Source of the DNA: Chitinophaga varians
GTDB lineage: Bacteria; Bacteroidota; Bacteroidia; Chitinophagales; Chitinophagaceae
Assembly (NCBI RefSeq): GCF_014529945.1
Contig: NZ_JACVFB010000004.1
Span: 1 to 64,000, forward strand
Reading direction: 5' to 3'
Length of the DNA: 64,000 nt
The translations under genes and the position numbers were made by a program. The notes beneath the pieces were generated by a model that was given only the letters and a program-made list of their open reading frames with translations, was not told the DNA's origin and did not search any database. Below, one piece after another: positions 48,342-56,494 of the stretch (position 1 is the first letter of the stretch; each line of letters opens with the position of its first letter).

Positions 48342-49469
48342 ATGAAGATTGGTTTTGATGCCAAGCGTGCTTTCCAGAATGATACGGGACTGGGCAATTA
48401 TAGTCGCACCCTGATCTCTTCCCTGGCGGCAGGCTTCCCGGAGCACCAGTATTTTCTGTTCGCTCCCAAACAAACGGATATGTACAATGCACCGGGCATC
48501 CCGGTGGTATTACCTGAAAAAGCCTGGCACCGCTGGTTTAAATCGGCCTGGCGGAGCCGCTATGTGGTAAAAGACCTGCAGCGGTACGGTATTGATCTAT
48601 ACCATGGCCTCAGCCATGAAATCCCCTTCGGTATCCCCGGCAGCGGCGTGAAATCGGTCGTCACCATGCACGACCTGATCTTTGAACGGTACCCGAAACA
48701 ATACAACCCCATCGATGTTTTTACCTACCGCCGCAAAGCCCGCTACGCCTGCGATATGGCCGATAAAGTGGTCGCTATCAGCGAACAGACCCGGCAGGAC
48801 CTCATCACTTATTACCATACCGACCCGGACAAAATAGCAGTGGTATACCAGAGCTGCGACCCCGCGTTTGCGGTACCGCATACGGATGGGGAAATACAGG
48901 AGTTCCGCGCTCGTTACCGCCTGCCTGAACAGTATTTCCTGTATGTTGGCTCGGTCATTGAAAGGAAAAACCTGCTGGGCATAGTAACGGCCATGAATAC
49001 ACTGAAAGGCGCGGTCAATGTGCCACTGGTGGTACTGGGTAACGGCAGTAGCTATAAAAAGAAAGTAAAGGAATACCTCGCGGCCAACGGCCTCACACAA
49101 CAGGTGATATGGCTCAATGAGCAGGAAAGGCTGCCCAACAGTGCGTTGCCGCTGCTCTATCAGGGCGCCGTGGCACTCTTATATCCTTCGCTTTTTGAAG
49201 GCTTTGGCATCCCTATTCTGGAGGCGCTGTGGAGTGGCACGCCGGTGATCACCTCCCACGGCTCTTGTTTTGGGGAGACAGGCGGAGACGCGGCCTTATA
49301 TATAGACCCGCTGAGCGCCACGGACATCGCCGGCGCTATGCGCCGCGTACTGGCAGAACCTTCGCTGGTACAGGATATGCGCGACAAAGGATGGATACAT
49401 GCCCGGAAGTTCACACCGGAACAATGTGCCGCCGATATGATGAAAGTGTATGTGGACCTGGAAAAATAA
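48342..49469 (+). CDS. GT4-family glycosyltransferase
   Basis: 375 residues, GT-B fold. The opening MKIGFDAKRAFQNDTGLGNYSRTL is the nucleotide-sugar enzyme N-terminus, HGLSHEIPF and TMHDLIFERYP mark the acceptor side, and SLFEGFGIPILEALWSGTPVITS is the family's E-x7-E donor-binding motif. It resembles mannosyl/glucosyl transferases of surface glycan synthesis; donor and acceptor cannot be told. It is the first gene of a + strand run with the Sua5-like and CCA-enzyme genes. Confidence 0.92.
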   Translation: MKIGFDAKRAFQNDTGLGNYSRTLISSLAAGFPEHQYFLFAPKQTDMYNAPGIPVVLPEKAWHRWFKSAWRSRYVVKDLQRYGIDLYHGLSHEIPFGIPGSGVKSVVTMHDLIFERYPKQYNPIDVFTYRRKARYACDMADKVVAISEQTRQDLITYYHTDPDKIAVVYQSCDPAFAVPHTDGEIQEFRARYRLPEQYFLYVGSVIERKNLLGIVTAMNTLKGAVNVPLVVLGNGSSYKKKVKEYLAANGLTQQVIWLNEQERLPNSALPLLYQGAVALLYPSLFEGFGIPILEALWSGTPVITSHGSCFGETGGDAALYIDPLSATDIAGAMRRVLAEPSLVQDMRDKGWIHARKFTPEQCAADMMKVYVDLEK

Positions 49470-49479
49470 ATGAACAGTA

Positions 49480-50049
49480 ATGGATTTTGAACAGGATATC
49501 AACGCCGCATTGCCGGTACTGCGCAGTGGCGGCCTCATTTTATACCCTACAGACACCATCTGGGGAATCGGCTGTGATGCGACCAATGAAGCAGCCGTCA
49601 AAAAAGTATATGAACTGAAACAACGCAGCGAAAGCAAAAGCCTCGTGATACTGCTGCCGGACGTGCGGGACTTGTTACAGTACGTGTCCAACCCCCGGCC
49701 GGACATGGCGGAGGTGCTCGCCGGCTTCAACCGCCCCACCACGGTCATCTATGAAGGCGCCCTCGGCCTCGCAGCCAACGCTATCAGCGATGATCAGACG
49801 GTGGCCATCCGTATCGTACAGGATACTTTCTGCCGCCACCTGCTGAAACGATTGCGTAAACCACTGGTGTCCACCTCCGCCAATATCAGCGGCCAACCAT
49901 CACCGGCCAGTTTCCGGGAAGTGTCGCCCGCTATCGTGAACGGCGTGGATTATGTGGTAAAATACCGACAGGAAGAAGCCGCTACCGGCGTGGCTTCCAG
50001 AATTATCAGGATAGGAAAAGACGGTTCAATAGCCATAATCCGGGATTAA
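49480..50049 (+). CDS. Sua5/YrdC/YwlC-family protein, probable threonylcarbamoyl-AMP synthase
   Basis: 189 residues. The family makes threonylcarbamoyl-adenylate from Thr, bicarbonate and ATP, the first step of the t6A37 modification of ANN-decoding tRNAs. The start GLILYPTDTIWGIGCDATNEAAVKKVYELKQR and the SKSLVILL lysine-serine segment are characteristic, as is STSANISGQPSPASF. Length matches the short YrdC type rather than the longer Sua5 with an extra domain. It lies 10 bases after the glycosyltransferase and just before another tRNA gene, cca. Confidence 0.93.
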   Translation: MDFEQDINAALPVLRSGGLILYPTDTIWGIGCDATNEAAVKKVYELKQRSESKSLVILLPDVRDLLQYVSNPRPDMAEVLAGFNRPTTVIYEGALGLAANAISDDQTVAIRIVQDTFCRHLLKRLRKPLVSTSANISGQPSPASFREVSPAIVNGVDYVVKYRQEEAATGVASRIIRIGKDGSIAIIRD

Positions 50050-50107
50050 ACGCCATTATTTATTACATTTGCGCCCTGAATTTCGGCGAAAGGAACAAAA
50101 AACTAAT

Positions 50108-51544
50108 ATGATCAGCAGCAAGCCATTAGACATTCCCTGCTCCCTGCAGGAACGGAAAGTGTTGGAGAAGATTGCGCTGGCAGCCCACGAACTGGGCGTG
50201 CCCGCCTATCTGATCGGAGGCTTCGTACGCGATAAAATACTGGGAAGAAGAACGAAAGACATGGATATCGTGTGCGTGGGCGACGGCATCACCCTGGCAC
50301 ATAAGGTGGCGGAAGCCCTCGGCGATAATATCCCCGTGAGCTTCTTCAAAACCTACGGTACCGCTCAGGTGAAATGGCACGAATTTGAAATCGAATTCGT
50401 AGGCGCCCGCAAAGAAAGCTACCGCCGGGAATCCAGAAACCCCGAAGTAGTGGCCGGCTCACTCGAAGATGACCAGAACCGCCGCGATTTTACCATCAAC
50501 GCACTGGCTGTCAGCCTCAGAGAGGCAGACTACGGCGCCCTCATCGATCCGTTCGAAGGAATGGCCGATCTGGAGAAAAAACTGATCCGTACCCCCCTCG
50601 AACCGGCCCAGACTTTCAGTGATGACCCCCTGCGCATGATGCGCGCGATCCGCTTCGCCTCCCAGCTGCAGTTCACCATCACTGACGAGGCGTTTAAAGC
50701 CATCCAGGAAAATGCGGAACGTATCCGTATCATCACACAGGAACGGATATCCGACGAATTCAATAAAATCATGCTCTCCCCCAAACCCTCTGTGGGGCTC
50801 GATCTGCTCTATAAAGCCGGTCTGCTTAAAATCATCTTCCCCCAGATGATCGACATGGTAGGGGTAGAAATGTATGAGGGCAAAGGACACAAGGACAACT
50901 TCTATCATACCCTGCAGGTGGTGGACAATATCTCCGTGAACACCCGCGACCTCTGGCTCCGATGGGCAGCCCTGCTGCATGATATCGGTAAGCCGGCCAC
51001 CAAAAAATTTGAACCGGGCCACGGCTGGACTTTCCACGGACACGATGCGGTGGGAGGGAAGATGGTGACCCGTATCTTTACCAAATTCAAATTACCCCTG
51101 CATGATAAAATGAAGCTGGTCAAAAAGCTGGTGGAACTCCACCTGCGCCCGATCAGCCTCACCAAGGAAAATATAACGGACTCGGCTATCCGCAGGCTGC
51201 TGTTCGATGCCGGCGATGATATCGAAGCACTCATGATGCTGTGTGAGGCCGATATCACCTCCAAAAACAAATCCAAGGTGAAACGTTATCTGGAGAATTT
51301 TGAACTGGTGCGCAAAAGGCTGAAGGAAGTGGAAGAAAGCGATCGTATCCGCAACTGGCAACCACCTGTTACCGGCGAAATGATCATGGAGACGTTTGAT
51401 TTGAAACCGGGCCGGGTTGTGGGCGACCTCAAAAACGCCATCCGGGAGGCTATCCTCGACGGTGAAATAGCTAACACCTACGAAGCTGCCTACGCTTTTA
51501 TGCTGGAAAAAGCAAAAGCCCTGGACCTTACCCCAGTTAAATAA
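50108..51544 (+). CDS. cca: CCA tRNA nucleotidyltransferase with HD domain
   Basis: 478 residues from ATG 50108; the reading can be extended 13 codons upstream but these lack family resemblance. The nucleotidyltransferase head has LIGGFVRDKILGRRTKDMDIV with the catalytic Asp pair, then RRDFTINALAV and DDPLRMMRAIRFA. The HD phosphohydrolase domain has AALLHDIGKP with H291 and D292. It adds or repairs the CCA end of tRNAs; the tRNA-Leu in this window lacks an encoded CCA, which fits. Confidence 0.95.
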   Translation: MISSKPLDIPCSLQERKVLEKIALAAHELGVPAYLIGGFVRDKILGRRTKDMDIVCVGDGITLAHKVAEALGDNIPVSFFKTYGTAQVKWHEFEIEFVGARKESYRRESRNPEVVAGSLEDDQNRRDFTINALAVSLREADYGALIDPFEGMADLEKKLIRTPLEPAQTFSDDPLRMMRAIRFASQLQFTITDEAFKAIQENAERIRIITQERISDEFNKIMLSPKPSVGLDLLYKAGLLKIIFPQMIDMVGVEMYEGKGHKDNFYHTLQVVDNISVNTRDLWLRWAALLHDIGKPATKKFEPGHGWTFHGHDAVGGKMVTRIFTKFKLPLHDKMKLVKKLVELHLRPISLTKENITDSAIRRLLFDAGDDIEALMMLCEADITSKNKSKVKRYLENFELVRKRLKEVEESDRIRNWQPPVTGEMIMETFDLKPGRVVGDLKNAIREAILDGEIANTYEAAYAFMLEKAKALDLTPVK

Positions 51545-51651
51545 AATTGGTAATTTTACATAACCAGAATTAAGAAACGATTAATTGTTATCAGCGCCCT
51601 TGACCGTGCGTTGGGAATTAATATATTTATCTAACTTATAACCAAATTGTC

Positions 51652-52227
51652 ATGCCGGTTTTGAAATTCAGAGTATACTGGGAAGAAGATGAAAGTGTTT
51701 ACAGAGACATTTCCATTAAGCCGAATCAGACTTTTTTAGCATTACATACGGCCATTTTGCAGGCTTTTGAATTTGATACCAAACATGGAGCTACCTTCTT
51801 CCGCAGTAACGACAACTGGCAACGCGGCCGGGAAATCATCCTGCAGGAAGATAAACAGCCCCGCAAGGTGGAGCCGCTGCTCATGTCAGAAACGACGATC
51901 GCTGCCGCGGTGAAAGCACCCAACCAAAAATTCATCTACCTCTACGACTTCGCCAAAAACTGGTCTTTCCTCGTGGAACTGATCGGCGTTTCCAAAGATG
52001 AGAACGCTAAACTGACCTATCCTGTATGTGTACGCAAGGAAGGCCTGGCCCCCAGCCAGTACGGCACCAAAGGCCTCGTCGGTGATAAACTCGTGGAAAT
52101 GGAAGAAAAATATGACCTCAACAAAGAGGGCATGGACGAAGACGGCTTCGGCGAAGAAGGCGAAGAAGAAACCAACGACGGCGCGGATGAATTTGGCGGC
52201 GGCGCAGAAGATGAAAATAATTTCTAG
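51652..52227 (+). CDS. PRiA4_ORF3-like (IS1096 TnpR-like) protein of unknown function
   Basis: 191 residues. The N-terminal part (VLKFRVYWEEDESVYRDISI, LALHTAILQAFEFDTKHGATFF, then FAKNWSFLVELIGV) matches the plasmid pRiA4b ORF-3 fold found as a chromosomal gene in many Bacteroidota. The C-terminal 40 residues are nearly all acidic (GEEGEEETNDGADEF). Despite its family name nothing nearby suggests a mobile element. It is 13 bases from miaA and likely co-transcribed. Confidence 0.8.
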   Translation: MPVLKFRVYWEEDESVYRDISIKPNQTFLALHTAILQAFEFDTKHGATFFRSNDNWQRGREIILQEDKQPRKVEPLLMSETTIAAAVKAPNQKFIYLYDFAKNWSFLVELIGVSKDENAKLTYPVCVRKEGLAPSQYGTKGLVGDKLVEMEEKYDLNKEGMDEDGFGEEGEEETNDGADEFGGGAEDENNF

Positions 52228-52240
52228 CAACTGATCTAAC

Positions 52241-53143
52241 CTGAAAACAGTCATTATCATAGCAGGCCCCACGGCCTCCGGTAAAACGGCGCTGGCTATA
52301 CGGTTGGCGCAATTGTACCACACCTCGGTGATCTCTGCCGATTCCAGGCAATGTTACCGGGAAATCAGCATCGGTACGGCTAAACCTACCCCGGAGGAAC
52401 TGGCGGCTGTCCCGCACTACTTTATTGATTCCCACTCCATCCGGGAAGAAGTAAATGCCGGCATCTACGAACAACTGGCCCTGCAATACGCCCGCGAAAT
52501 TTTCCGGGACAACGACGTGGCCATTATGTGCGGTGGTACCGGCCTGTATATCCGCGCCTTCTGTGAAGGAATCGATGATATGCCGGCCATCCCGCCCGGT
52601 ATCCGCGAACAGCTCAATGCCCAATACGAAGAATATGGCCTGCCCTGGCTACAACAACAGCTGCTGCTGCGCGACCCGGCATTTTACGCGACCGCGGAAA
52701 CACAAAATCCGCAACGGCTCATCCGGGCGCTGGAAGTACTGGAAGCTACCGGCCATTCTATCACCACTTTCCGCACCGCCACCAAAGCGCAGCGGGATTT
52801 TCGCGTGATCAAAATAGGGACCAGCCTGCCCAAGGAACTACTGCATGAAAATATCCACAAACGGGTAGACCTCATGATGGACGCCGGTCTGCTGGCTGAA
52901 GTGGAGCGTGTGGTGCCCTACCGGCAACATAACGCTTTGCGCACAGTAGGCTATCAGGAGATATTTGACTACTTCGATGGTAGGCTGCCCCTCGAAAAGG
53001 CAGTGGAAGATATTAAAACGCATACACGGCAATACGCCAAAAGACAACTGACCTGGTTCCGCAAGGATACAGATTACCACTGGTTTGATCCGCGCCACCC
53101 CGAAGTAGTGGAGAACTGGCTGCAACAACAGCTGCAACCCTGA
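52241..53143 (+). CDS. miaA: tRNA dimethylallyltransferase, apparent CTG start
   Basis: 300 residues if started at CTG 52241. The P-loop AGPTASGKT (residues 8-16), ISADSRQCYREISIGTAKPT and the later RQYAKRQLTWFRKD are diagnostic. The enzyme transfers the dimethylallyl group to A37 of tRNAs that read UNN codons. The reading frame upstream closes with TGA at 52232, and there is no ATG, GTG or TTG before the P-loop. The first in-frame ATG would drop the P-loop and start 21 codons late. CTG, at the position where homologues have Met-Lys-Thr, is the best start; a sequencing error cannot be ruled out. Confidence 0.9.
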   Translation: MKTVIIIAGPTASGKTALAIRLAQLYHTSVISADSRQCYREISIGTAKPTPEELAAVPHYFIDSHSIREEVNAGIYEQLALQYAREIFRDNDVAIMCGGTGLYIRAFCEGIDDMPAIPPGIREQLNAQYEEYGLPWLQQQLLLRDPAFYATAETQNPQRLIRALEVLEATGHSITTFRTATKAQRDFRVIKIGTSLPKELLHENIHKRVDLMMDAGLLAEVERVVPYRQHNALRTVGYQEIFDYFDGRLPLEKAVEDIKTHTRQYAKRQLTWFRKDTDYHWFDPRHPEVVENWLQQQLQP

Positions 53144-53206
53144 TCATCACTAACGTAAATCCCTGTCGGCATCAATAAAAAAGCAAATCAAATTATGTCA
53201 TCATAT

Positions 53207-53239
53207 AAAAAAAGCTGGTCTGTAAGACCAGCTTTTTTT
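53207..53239 (+). terminator. Terminator after miaA
   Basis: A perfect 14-bp stem (53207-53220 with 53226-53239), five-base loop, A-run before and T-run after; it can work in both directions. Confidence 0.9.
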
Positions 53240-53394
53240 ATCATTTCGTAGTACAGGACTCTGCCCTGCACTCATTTCTATTTAATATCATCGCCAGGCT
53301 TCAATCCGGGATTTTTGCTTCATTCGCTTAATCGAATGTCATCATCTCTAACTTCAAAACCCTGGCACCCTTTAGGATTTGAACAACATCGTAG

Positions 53395-53414
53395 CCCAGG
53401 GCTTTAGCCCTGGG
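53395..53414. repeat. 9-bp hairpin downstream of the FadL-like gene
   Basis: CCCAGGGCT at 53395-53403 is inverted at 53406-53414 with a two-base loop and no T-run. It is 31 bases beyond the porin stop and may be a dispersed repeat unit or weak 3' structure. Confidence 0.4.
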
Positions 53415-53444
53415 ACTGGAGGATATATCGCTCAAATCGAAAAA

Positions 53445-55031
53445 TTAAAATTTCAATCCCATTGTCAGCACCACGTTGCTTCTGGTGTAATCCAGCGTGG
53501 CGGCGGCAGGTGTTAAGGCAGGAACGTTGCTGGTATATAAGCGGTAACGGTCGTTGCCCTGTGAGTAGCTGTAAGCCAGGTCGGCATACAGGCCTTTGTT
53601 ACGGTATCCGAAACCGGCGCTGTATACTTTACGGGAGGCGTCTGTATTGGCGTTGTAAGCGTCGTTGCTGTACGGGTTGCCATACCAGGCAAAACCTGCC
53701 CTTACGGCGTAGAGGGTGGCGAACTTCAGTTCGGCGCCTACGCGCACGTTGGAAACGGCTTTGTAGATAGCGCTGATATTTTCGTTCAGTACTTTTTCGT
53801 CGTTACGGGCATTGCTCATTTTGAATTTGCCGGAGGACTGGTTCACATATTCATAATCGGCGGTGATGAAGCCCTGTGTATTGCTCACGTGGGTGATATC
53901 GCCGAAGAAATAGGTCACACCGGCCATGGCACGGAGTGGCGTAACATAGTTGTAGTCGTATTCTACAGGATAACCGTTGGTCACGTCATTGGAGTGAACG
54001 TACTGTTTGCCCATGTAGTTCTCTGTGTTCACCTCGATGTCTGCGGTATAGCTGTCATGCAGGCTGTAGTAGGTAGGAGTGTGGAAAGCGCCACCCAGAC
54101 GGAAGCGGGGAGTAGCTTTATAGAGCACGCCTATTTTAGCGCCGATACCGAGACCGGTCCTTTTCAGGAACTGGCGGTAGTCGAAGTATCCAAAATCGTT
54201 ATTGGGACGGTTGCCGCCGTTGTCGGTGGCGTCGTCTTCCATCACAGTGAAGTCCTCACGGTAGTTCACGCTCGGAACGTTGAGGCTACCACCAATGTAT
54301 AAACGGTTACCGTAGTTGCCGGCTACCGCGAAGGCAAATTCGTTCAGGCCTCCCCGTGTTTCCACGATACCGCGTTGCTGAACGGCGGTGAGGTAGTCGG
54401 TAGGACTGTTGGTAGGACGTTGCGGAGAGGCATTGCTCATCACTTCTTCTGTCCCGTTGGTATGTTTGAAGAGGTCTATCAGACCGGCGCGGTAGCCGAG
54501 GCTGCCACCCAGTGGATAGTTGTTTTTGATGGCCTCCACATTGTCGTACCACATCTGATCTACCCAGCTGTCGGAGAAAGAAGATTTATCATTATAACCC
54601 GCTACGGCTATTTTGTTGTTATAGTTGGCCATACGGGTATAACCAAGGGAGAAGCTGACGTTGTTCCACGCATGTTCGCCGGTGCCTTTGTTGGACGCGA
54701 AGATCACGCCGATGCTGGGCATCTGGAAATTGGTCTTGTTGCCTTTGTTGTCCAGTTGGTTATTACCGAGGTAATTGGAGGAGTTGTTAGTGAGACCTAA
54801 ACCTGCGGAGATGAGGAATTCGCCGGTTTTGAACATGCCGATACCGGCCGGGTTAGAGTGTGCAGAGGAGTAGTCGCCGCCCAGGCCTATGCCTGCGCCT
54901 CCCAGTGACTGTGCTCTTGCCGTCCCGAATGGTTGGTTCGGGGAGTAGAGCAGGGCGTCATTCGAGCTCTGCGCCATTGCGGTAACGGATAAAAAGAGTC
55001 CTCCTAAAAGAGGGTAAATTCTTTTAATCAT
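53445..55031 (-). CDS. OmpP1/FadL-like outer-membrane beta-barrel protein
   Basis: 528 residues. The signal peptide MIKRIYPLLGGLFLSVTAMAQ is followed by a FadL-type N-terminal hatch segment: LYSPNQPFGTARAQSLGGAGIGLGGDYSSAHSNPAGIGM. Alternating strands such as GEFLISAGLGL and FRLGGAFHTPTYYSL follow, and the last strand VVLTMGLKF ends in Phe. The family moves hydrophobic small molecules across the outer membrane by diffusion through the barrel wall. The natural substrate here is unknown. It lies between the terminators after miaA and after the lipoprotein gene. Confidence 0.88.
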   Translation of the reverse strand: MIKRIYPLLGGLFLSVTAMAQSSNDALLYSPNQPFGTARAQSLGGAGIGLGGDYSSAHSNPAGIGMFKTGEFLISAGLGLTNNSSNYLGNNQLDNKGNKTNFQMPSIGVIFASNKGTGEHAWNNVSFSLGYTRMANYNNKIAVAGYNDKSSFSDSWVDQMWYDNVEAIKNNYPLGGSLGYRAGLIDLFKHTNGTEEVMSNASPQRPTNSPTDYLTAVQQRGIVETRGGLNEFAFAVAGNYGNRLYIGGSLNVPSVNYREDFTVMEDDATDNGGNRPNNDFGYFDYRQFLKRTGLGIGAKIGVLYKATPRFRLGGAFHTPTYYSLHDSYTADIEVNTENYMGKQYVHSNDVTNGYPVEYDYNYVTPLRAMAGVTYFFGDITHVSNTQGFITADYEYVNQSSGKFKMSNARNDEKVLNENISAIYKAVSNVRVGAELKFATLYAVRAGFAWYGNPYSNDAYNANTDASRKVYSAGFGYRNKGLYADLAYSYSQGNDRYRLYTSNVPALTPAAATLDYTRSNVVLTMGLKF

Positions 55032-55136
55032 AATTCTATAGACTTAAAAATTGAGATGTATTTGGCAGAATGTTGCTGAATAACGTGCTGCGACAGATAT
55101 AACGTTCACAAACAGGCAAAACTTATGTCCTATAAA

Positions 55137-55170
55137 AAGATAAGCGTAGTTTTTTTGCTACGCTTATCTT
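55137..55170 (-). terminator. Terminator after the Gly/Tyr-rich lipoprotein
   Basis: A perfect 13-bp stem (55137-55149 with 55158-55170), 8-base loop and a T-run on the minus strand, 14 bases beyond the stop at 55184. Confidence 0.88.
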
Positions 55171-55183
55171 GAATTCGTTTGTA

Positions 55184-56212
55184 TTAACGTCCGCCTCTGG
55201 AAGGACGGCTGTAGCCTCCGCCACCGCCACCACCGCCGGTGTTACTACGTCCGCCGCCACTCGGTGCAGAGTAGCTGGGGGAAGGAGACGGCATAGAAGG
55301 ACGGGAATATTCCACACGGGAAGGACGGGAATAGTTGCCACCATTATTGTTATAGTTACCACCGCCATTGTCATAGGAAGGACGGGAGATAACGGGTCTT
55401 TCTGAGCTGGACTGCTGGAACACACGACGTGGACGGTCGGTGTTGGACGGCGCATAGTTTCCGTTGCCACCGCCGCCTACAGGTGCTGTAGCACCTCTGG
55501 AAGGACGGTAATAACCACCTCCACCGGCGTTGCCACCGCTGTTATTGGTGTAGTTGGTGCGGGAAACACGTTCGTTGTTATTTCTAACCGGTCCGTAGGA
55601 GTTGGCAGGACGGGTATAATAACCACCGCCGTAATGGCCGCCGCCATAGTAACCACCTGCATAGTATGGGTAGTAATGGCCATAGTAGCCACCGTAGTAG
55701 CCGCCATAAGGCCAGTAAGAACCGTAGTAAGGATAACCACCCCAGCCAAAGCCTAAGCCATAGCTCCAGGGACGGTAGAATCCACCATAACCCCAGCCGA
55801 AGCCCATGCTGATAGAAGGACCCCACAGGCTGCTGTAGCCAAAGCTGCTGTAAGGACCATAGCCATAACCGAAGCCACTGCCCATGTACAGGTTGCTGGC
55901 TGCATTATAACCATCCCAGTAACCGCCGTTGTAAGTACCGGCGTTGCTGCCAAAACGGTTGATCCGGCGTTGATAATCACCCTGATCATCGTCATATGTC
56001 ACATAAGTGCCACCATCATCGGGCGCATCCGTATATCTGCCGTTCTCATCCTGTACAGAATTACCGTTGGAACCATTGTTGGAAGCATAGGTACGCTGTT
56101 GCTGACGCGGTGAATAATATACATCGTCCGGTGTCTGGGCCGTCTTGTATGTGCTGGAACATGCGCCCAGAGCGAACGAACCAGCCAGTGCAATGTATAG
56201 TATAGGTTTCAT
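55184..56212 (-). CDS. Gly/Tyr/Ser-rich lipoprotein of unknown function
   Basis: 342 residues. Residues 1-18 form a lipoprotein signal with lipobox LGAC (C18). Next is an Asp/Asn/Gln-rich region (to about 95), then a central block of Gly, Tyr and Trp (SFGYSSLWGPSISMGFGWGYG, repeated YGGYYGGYYG). The tail is rich in Arg, Ser, Pro and Gly, ending in SRPSRGGR. Such low-complexity surface lipoproteins are common in Chitinophagaceae. No enzyme motif was seen. It is divergent from proS with a 282-base gap that probably carries both promoters. Confidence 0.8.
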   Translation of the reverse strand: MKPILYIALAGSFALGACSSTYKTAQTPDDVYYSPRQQQRTYASNNGSNGNSVQDENGRYTDAPDDGGTYVTYDDDQGDYQRRINRFGSNAGTYNGGYWDGYNAASNLYMGSGFGYGYGPYSSFGYSSLWGPSISMGFGWGYGGFYRPWSYGLGFGWGGYPYYGSYWPYGGYYGGYYGHYYPYYAGGYYGGGHYGGGYYTRPANSYGPVRNNNERVSRTNYTNNSGGNAGGGGYYRPSRGATAPVGGGGNGNYAPSNTDRPRRVFQQSSSERPVISRPSYDNGGGNYNNNGGNYSRPSRVEYSRPSMPSPSPSYSAPSGGGRSNTGGGGGGGGYSRPSRGGR

Positions 56213-56494
56213 TTGAAATATATTTTTAGCGTGATTTATATAGTAAATTTACAATTTTATAACGGATATTAGGGAACAAAGTTACAATTACAGTACGGGT
56301 TATTTTATTTTGGCCGGACTATTTGCACCTTTATGATTTTCATGTAGGTTTGTAACATTTTCTTTTTAAATATTTGAGGCAAAAACTAAGCCAGTTTGAG
56401 CCCTTCCTCCGGTTAGCCGGAAGATAATTTTGACTAGACAAATTTGATAATTTTTTGCTAAAAGATAAAGGAATATAAATTAGTATTTTTATTT
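56213..56494. other. Divergent promoter region of lipoprotein and proS genes
   Basis: 282 AT-rich bases. TAATTTTG at 56425-56432 fits the -7 box TAnnTTTG for proS and would leave a leader of about 55 bases. A TTTG lies at 56395, but the spacing of 26 is too long for a good -33. No other feature was recognised. Confidence 0.4.

Larger units (their letters stand above)
53144..53444. other. Intergenic stretch between miaA and the convergent porin gene
   Basis: 301 bases with a strong terminator (53207-53239) and a second 9-bp hairpin (53395-53414). No ORF or RNA gene was recognised in the rest. Confidence 0.6.

Noticed and set aside
51652..52227. Insertion-sequence remnant, because of the IS1096/TnpR-like family name
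   Set aside because: The protein is full length, there are no terminal repeats, and it sits in a stable housekeeping run.
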